Source: Aculops lycopersici
Taxonomy: Eukaryota; Arthropoda; Arachnida; Trombidiformes; Eriophyidae
Reading direction: 5' to 3'
Assembly: GCA_015350385.1 (NCBI GenBank)
Contig: WNKI01000005.1
Span: forward strand, 882,266-946,265
DNA length: 64,000 nucleotides
The stretch's first letter is position 1, and the number at the start of each line of letters is the position of its first letter. The notes below the pieces were generated by a model, which saw only the letters and a program-made list of their open reading frames with translations, ran no database searches and was not told the origin of the DNA. Positions 61,662 to 64,000 of this stretch are shown in pieces. Made by a program: the position numbers and the translations under genes.

Positions 61662-64000
61662 ATGGCTCCTTCTGCGGTCACCTATTCCGGCTCAATGACG
61701 CCTGGAAATAGGAAGAACCAGACAAAAACAAAGCGACCCATCGCCAGCAAATCTAGCAAATCCGAGAGCACAGTTGGTGTTTACCTCCGTTTGAGGCCTA
61801 TAAAGCTCGACGATCCAACTATTGTCAAGATTAACGAGCAAGAAGTTAGAACAGTCCCACCACATCACTCAACTTCATCGCAACAAGTCTATTCGTTTAC
61901 AAAAGTTTTTGACAATGCACCACAATCAGAAATATTCGACTGCGTTGCTCGTCCAGTTGTTGAAGATTTCCTATCCTTTTCGGCAGGTAGAGATAAGGAT
62001 GAGCCTAAAGATGGTCTCATCTTCACTTATGGTATTACTGGATCTGGAAAGACTTACACAATGGAGGGTCTTAAGACGGATCCTGGGTTAATCTACCGAA
62101 CGATTGACTTTCTATTCAACTCGATCGGTGCTCAGCAAACTAGAAAGAATTTGATCGAGAATGATGGCCGAAATTTTTACCAAATCCAAGAGCAAGAGCA
62201 ATTATATCCAAACCTGAGGAGGGCTGACACTGCTTCGGCCATACCCTCAGTTATCAAGTGGCAGAATAGAGCTAAAGAGAGTGCACATGTTAGTGTGGAT
62301 CCAAATGCATACTACTGTCTCTTTATCTCTCTTATTGAGTTATACAACAAACAGGTTCACGACTTATTTGAGGACTTCGACTCAAACACCGGTAGGCGCA
62401 AAGAGATTCGTACTGATAGTCGAGACAGATCTTATGTTGCAAATGCCGTAGAAATTGAAGTAAAGTCAGCCGATGAGGCTGTGGAATATTACACTCGCGG
62501 CATCAAGCGCCGTAAGACCGGAGCCACCAGACTCAACCAGGAATCCAGTCGAGGCCACTGTGTCCTGACACTTAAATTGGTTCAAGTCAAGAAGTCATTT
62601 GACAATGAATTCGACCAAGAGACACTCAAATCAAGCCAACTCTGTTTGGTTGACCTAGCCGGCAGCGAGCGCGCCAAGCGATCAGGCGCTAGAGGTGAGG
62701 CGCTATACGAGGCAGGTAACATCAACACCTCATTGGGTGCACTGCGCAAGTGTATTAGAGCGTTGCGCGATCGCGAGCCTACTAATAACATATCGTACCG
62801 AGAGGACAATTTGATCAGATTGTTTCAGTCTTATTTTGAAGGCCACGGATCTGTATGTATGATATTATGTGTCAAGCCAACACCAGAAGACTTCCAGGAG
62901 AACAATTTTGCTATGGAATTCGGCATTCTAACTCGCGATGTAGCTGTTGATTTTGCATCGCCGCCTAAAATGTTGAAACGGTCCAGGAGTAGAGCAAAAG
63001 ACGCCAACTTTGCACAAATGTACGAATATTTAGACAGAAAGATTTCGCATTACGAGCCAAATCCAGAGTTGACTGACGAGGAATTCCTACAGACTTGGAT
63101 AACAAGATTGAAGACTAAGCGGGACAAACGTAAAGGTGACATTGAGTTGGTAGTTGGTCTTCAGGATAAGGTCAGGGATAATATACTCAAGACTATGGAT
63201 GACAATCTAACACTGGCACAACAATATGAAACAAGTGTTAAGGAGATACGCACAAAAGACAAGGCGCTAGAGCTACTTGATAGCAAGTTGAACTCTACAG
63301 AGAGATCGCGGGATCATATTAGTGAAAAAGTTAAGACTTTGCAACGTCAAATACGCGATCTCGACTTCAAGGCAAGGAAGGCTCGCGAGATAAACCAGCA
63401 ATTTGAGTTGCAACAAGCACAAAATGAAAAATTATACTATGATATTCTCAACTTGTTGAAGACAGAGCAGAATAGAAGTGATGCTGTCCGACGAGTAGCG
63501 CAATTACTCAAGAAGATGAAGCCAGATCAATGGACGAGTACCGAGCCTAGTGCTCCGGAAATGGAGCCACTCCAAAGTTCCAGTCCAATTGACGTCCCGA
63601 ATCCGTCAACATCTGAGACTGCGGAATCTCAAACTCCGCCTACAACTACTAACACTTCCAGTGAAGCCATGGTCTTTCATGAGGTGCACAGATCCCCGCA
63701 AAAGAATCTTATGGCCTCACCCACAACACTTGCTGGACATGGGCGAGGTGTGCCCATTGTGAACCCAAGATACCGATCTTTCTCTTGCTCCAGTATGCAC
63801 CATATTCACCACAAACCTAAGGGCACAATTGATACTGGTACAGTCTTTAGCCCAAACTTGAAGAAAGGTAGATCAGTCAAGAATCTCAAGGAAGGCGATC
63901 TCTTCAGGAAGGGCGCAACAGGTTACTCAGTTGTTCACCAGGATGCCGATTCAGATGGAGGGGTGGAGACGATGATCTACAATGGCCGCATCATTCCAAC
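61662..64000 (+). CDS. pav: Kinesin-6 KIF23/MKLP1/Pavarotti, 3' end beyond the window
   Basis: ATG at 61662, then 779 codons open to the window edge. Motor domain: VGVYLRLRPI strand, P-loop GITGSGKTYTMEG (124-131 for GxxxxGKT), switch I NQESSRGH (usual SSRSH has Gly here), switch II LVDLAGSER, and a long loop-6 insertion (about 150-205) typical of kinesin-6. A neck and coiled coil follow (about 440-610). The C-terminal RYRSFSCSSMHHIHHKP and SDGGVETMIYNGRIIPT correspond to the conserved MKLP1 tail (family pattern DGE.ETKL.KGD), so only the last few dozen residues should lie outside. With MgcRacGAP it forms centralspindlin, which bundles midzone microtubules and drives cytokinesis. No intron is seen. 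Confidence 0.95.
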   Translation, partial: MAPSAVTYSGSMTPGNRKNQTKTKRPIASKSSKSESTVGVYLRLRPIKLDDPTIVKINEQEVRTVPPHHSTSSQQVYSFTKVFDNAPQSEIFDCVARPVVEDFLSFSAGRDKDEPKDGLIFTYGITGSGKTYTMEGLKTDPGLIYRTIDFLFNSIGAQQTRKNLIENDGRNFYQIQEQEQLYPNLRRADTASAIPSVIKWQNRAKESAHVSVDPNAYYCLFISLIELYNKQVHDLFEDFDSNTGRRKEIRTDSRDRSYVANAVEIEVKSADEAVEYYTRGIKRRKTGATRLNQESSRGHCVLTLKLVQVKKSFDNEFDQETLKSSQLCLVDLAGSERAKRSGARGEALYEAGNINTSLGALRKCIRALRDREPTNNISYREDNLIRLFQSYFEGHGSVCMILCVKPTPEDFQENNFAMEFGILTRDVAVDFASPPKMLKRSRSRAKDANFAQMYEYLDRKISHYEPNPELTDEEFLQTWITRLKTKRDKRKGDIELVVGLQDKVRDNILKTMDDNLTLAQQYETSVKEIRTKDKALELLDSKLNSTERSRDHISEKVKTLQRQIRDLDFKARKAREINQQFELQQAQNEKLYYDILNLLKTEQNRSDAVRRVAQLLKKMKPDQWTSTEPSAPEMEPLQSSSPIDVPNPSTSETAESQTPPTTTNTSSEAMVFHEVHRSPQKNLMASPTTLAGHGRGVPIVNPRYRSFSCSSMHHIHHKPKGTIDTGTVFSPNLKKGRSVKNLKEGDLFRKGATGYSVVHQDADSDGGVETMIYNGRIIP

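Noticed and set aside
1..64000. tRNA, rRNA, snRNA, hammerhead ribozyme or CRISPR array
   Set aside because: No B-box-like GGTTCGAATCC with matching A-box, no CTGATGA followed by a stem and GAAA outside coding chance matches, and no regularly spaced direct repeats were seen by eye.

Overview
The window is nuclear DNA of an animal, most likely an arthropod. The genes are metazoan (CBP/p300 with TAZ1-KIX-bromodomain-HAT-ZZ-TAZ2, fragile X protein, a neurogenin-class bHLH factor, kinesin-6, Integrator subunit 11). Almost all are single uninterrupted reading frames. Only CBP shows introns, three of them, 76 to 91 bp long. Such extreme intron poverty together with trimmed proteins fits the reduced genomes known from eriophyoid (gall and rust) mites. 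That is an inference from gene architecture and carries moderate to low confidence.

Layout. (1) 1-264: the 3' end of a Gly/Ala/Lys/Phe repeat protein. (2) 265-12459: about 12 kb in which I can support no coding sequence; it ends at a neurogenin/Target-of-Pox-neuro type bHLH gene (12460-13719). This desert carries strongly over-represented short motifs and a perfect hairpin, and reads as the regulatory landscape of the neural gene. (3) 14.7-20.8 kb: a compact nucleolar and RNA-processing cluster. It holds a Nopp140-like serine/lysine protein, GRWD1, a free-standing SRP40-type C-terminal domain, an RBM7-like RRM protein, a C-terminally trimmed WDR33 and RAMP4/SERP1. (4) 22.7-30.1 kb: a secreted histidine acid phosphatase and an unrecognised fibronectin-III membrane protein. 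(5) 30.3-33.3 kb: cohesion acetyltransferase ESCO and APC/C subunit CDC16, followed by a decayed retroelement protease relic. (6) 34.4-47.3 kb: glucosidase II alpha, the FMR1/FXR homolog, mitoribosomal mS40, NUP93 and a senju/SLC35A-type nucleotide-sugar transporter. (7) 47.4-50.9 kb: INTS11, an ERI-type exonuclease and a DCP1 reduced to its EVH1 domain. (8) 53.4-64.0 kb: CBP/p300 in four exons, an unassigned small ORF, MEAF6/EAF6, and kinesin-6 KIF23/Pavarotti running off the right edge.

Strand order alternates almost gene by gene, giving eight head-to-head pairs. In most of them the start codons are under 0.5 kb apart, so shared promoters are likely. Functionally the window is dominated by RNA metabolism, chromatin acetylation (CBP, EAF6, ESCO) and cell division (ESCO, CDC16, KIF23). 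The most unusual observations are the dispersed near-palindrome CAACAAGTTG (six copies) and the ACCAGTTG cluster upstream of the neurogenin homolog, the apparent separation of Nopp140 into two genes, a tandem duplication in the CBP C-terminal tail with no recognisable NCBD, a large insertion inside the first Tudor domain of the fragile X homolog, and domain trimming of WDR33 and DCP1.
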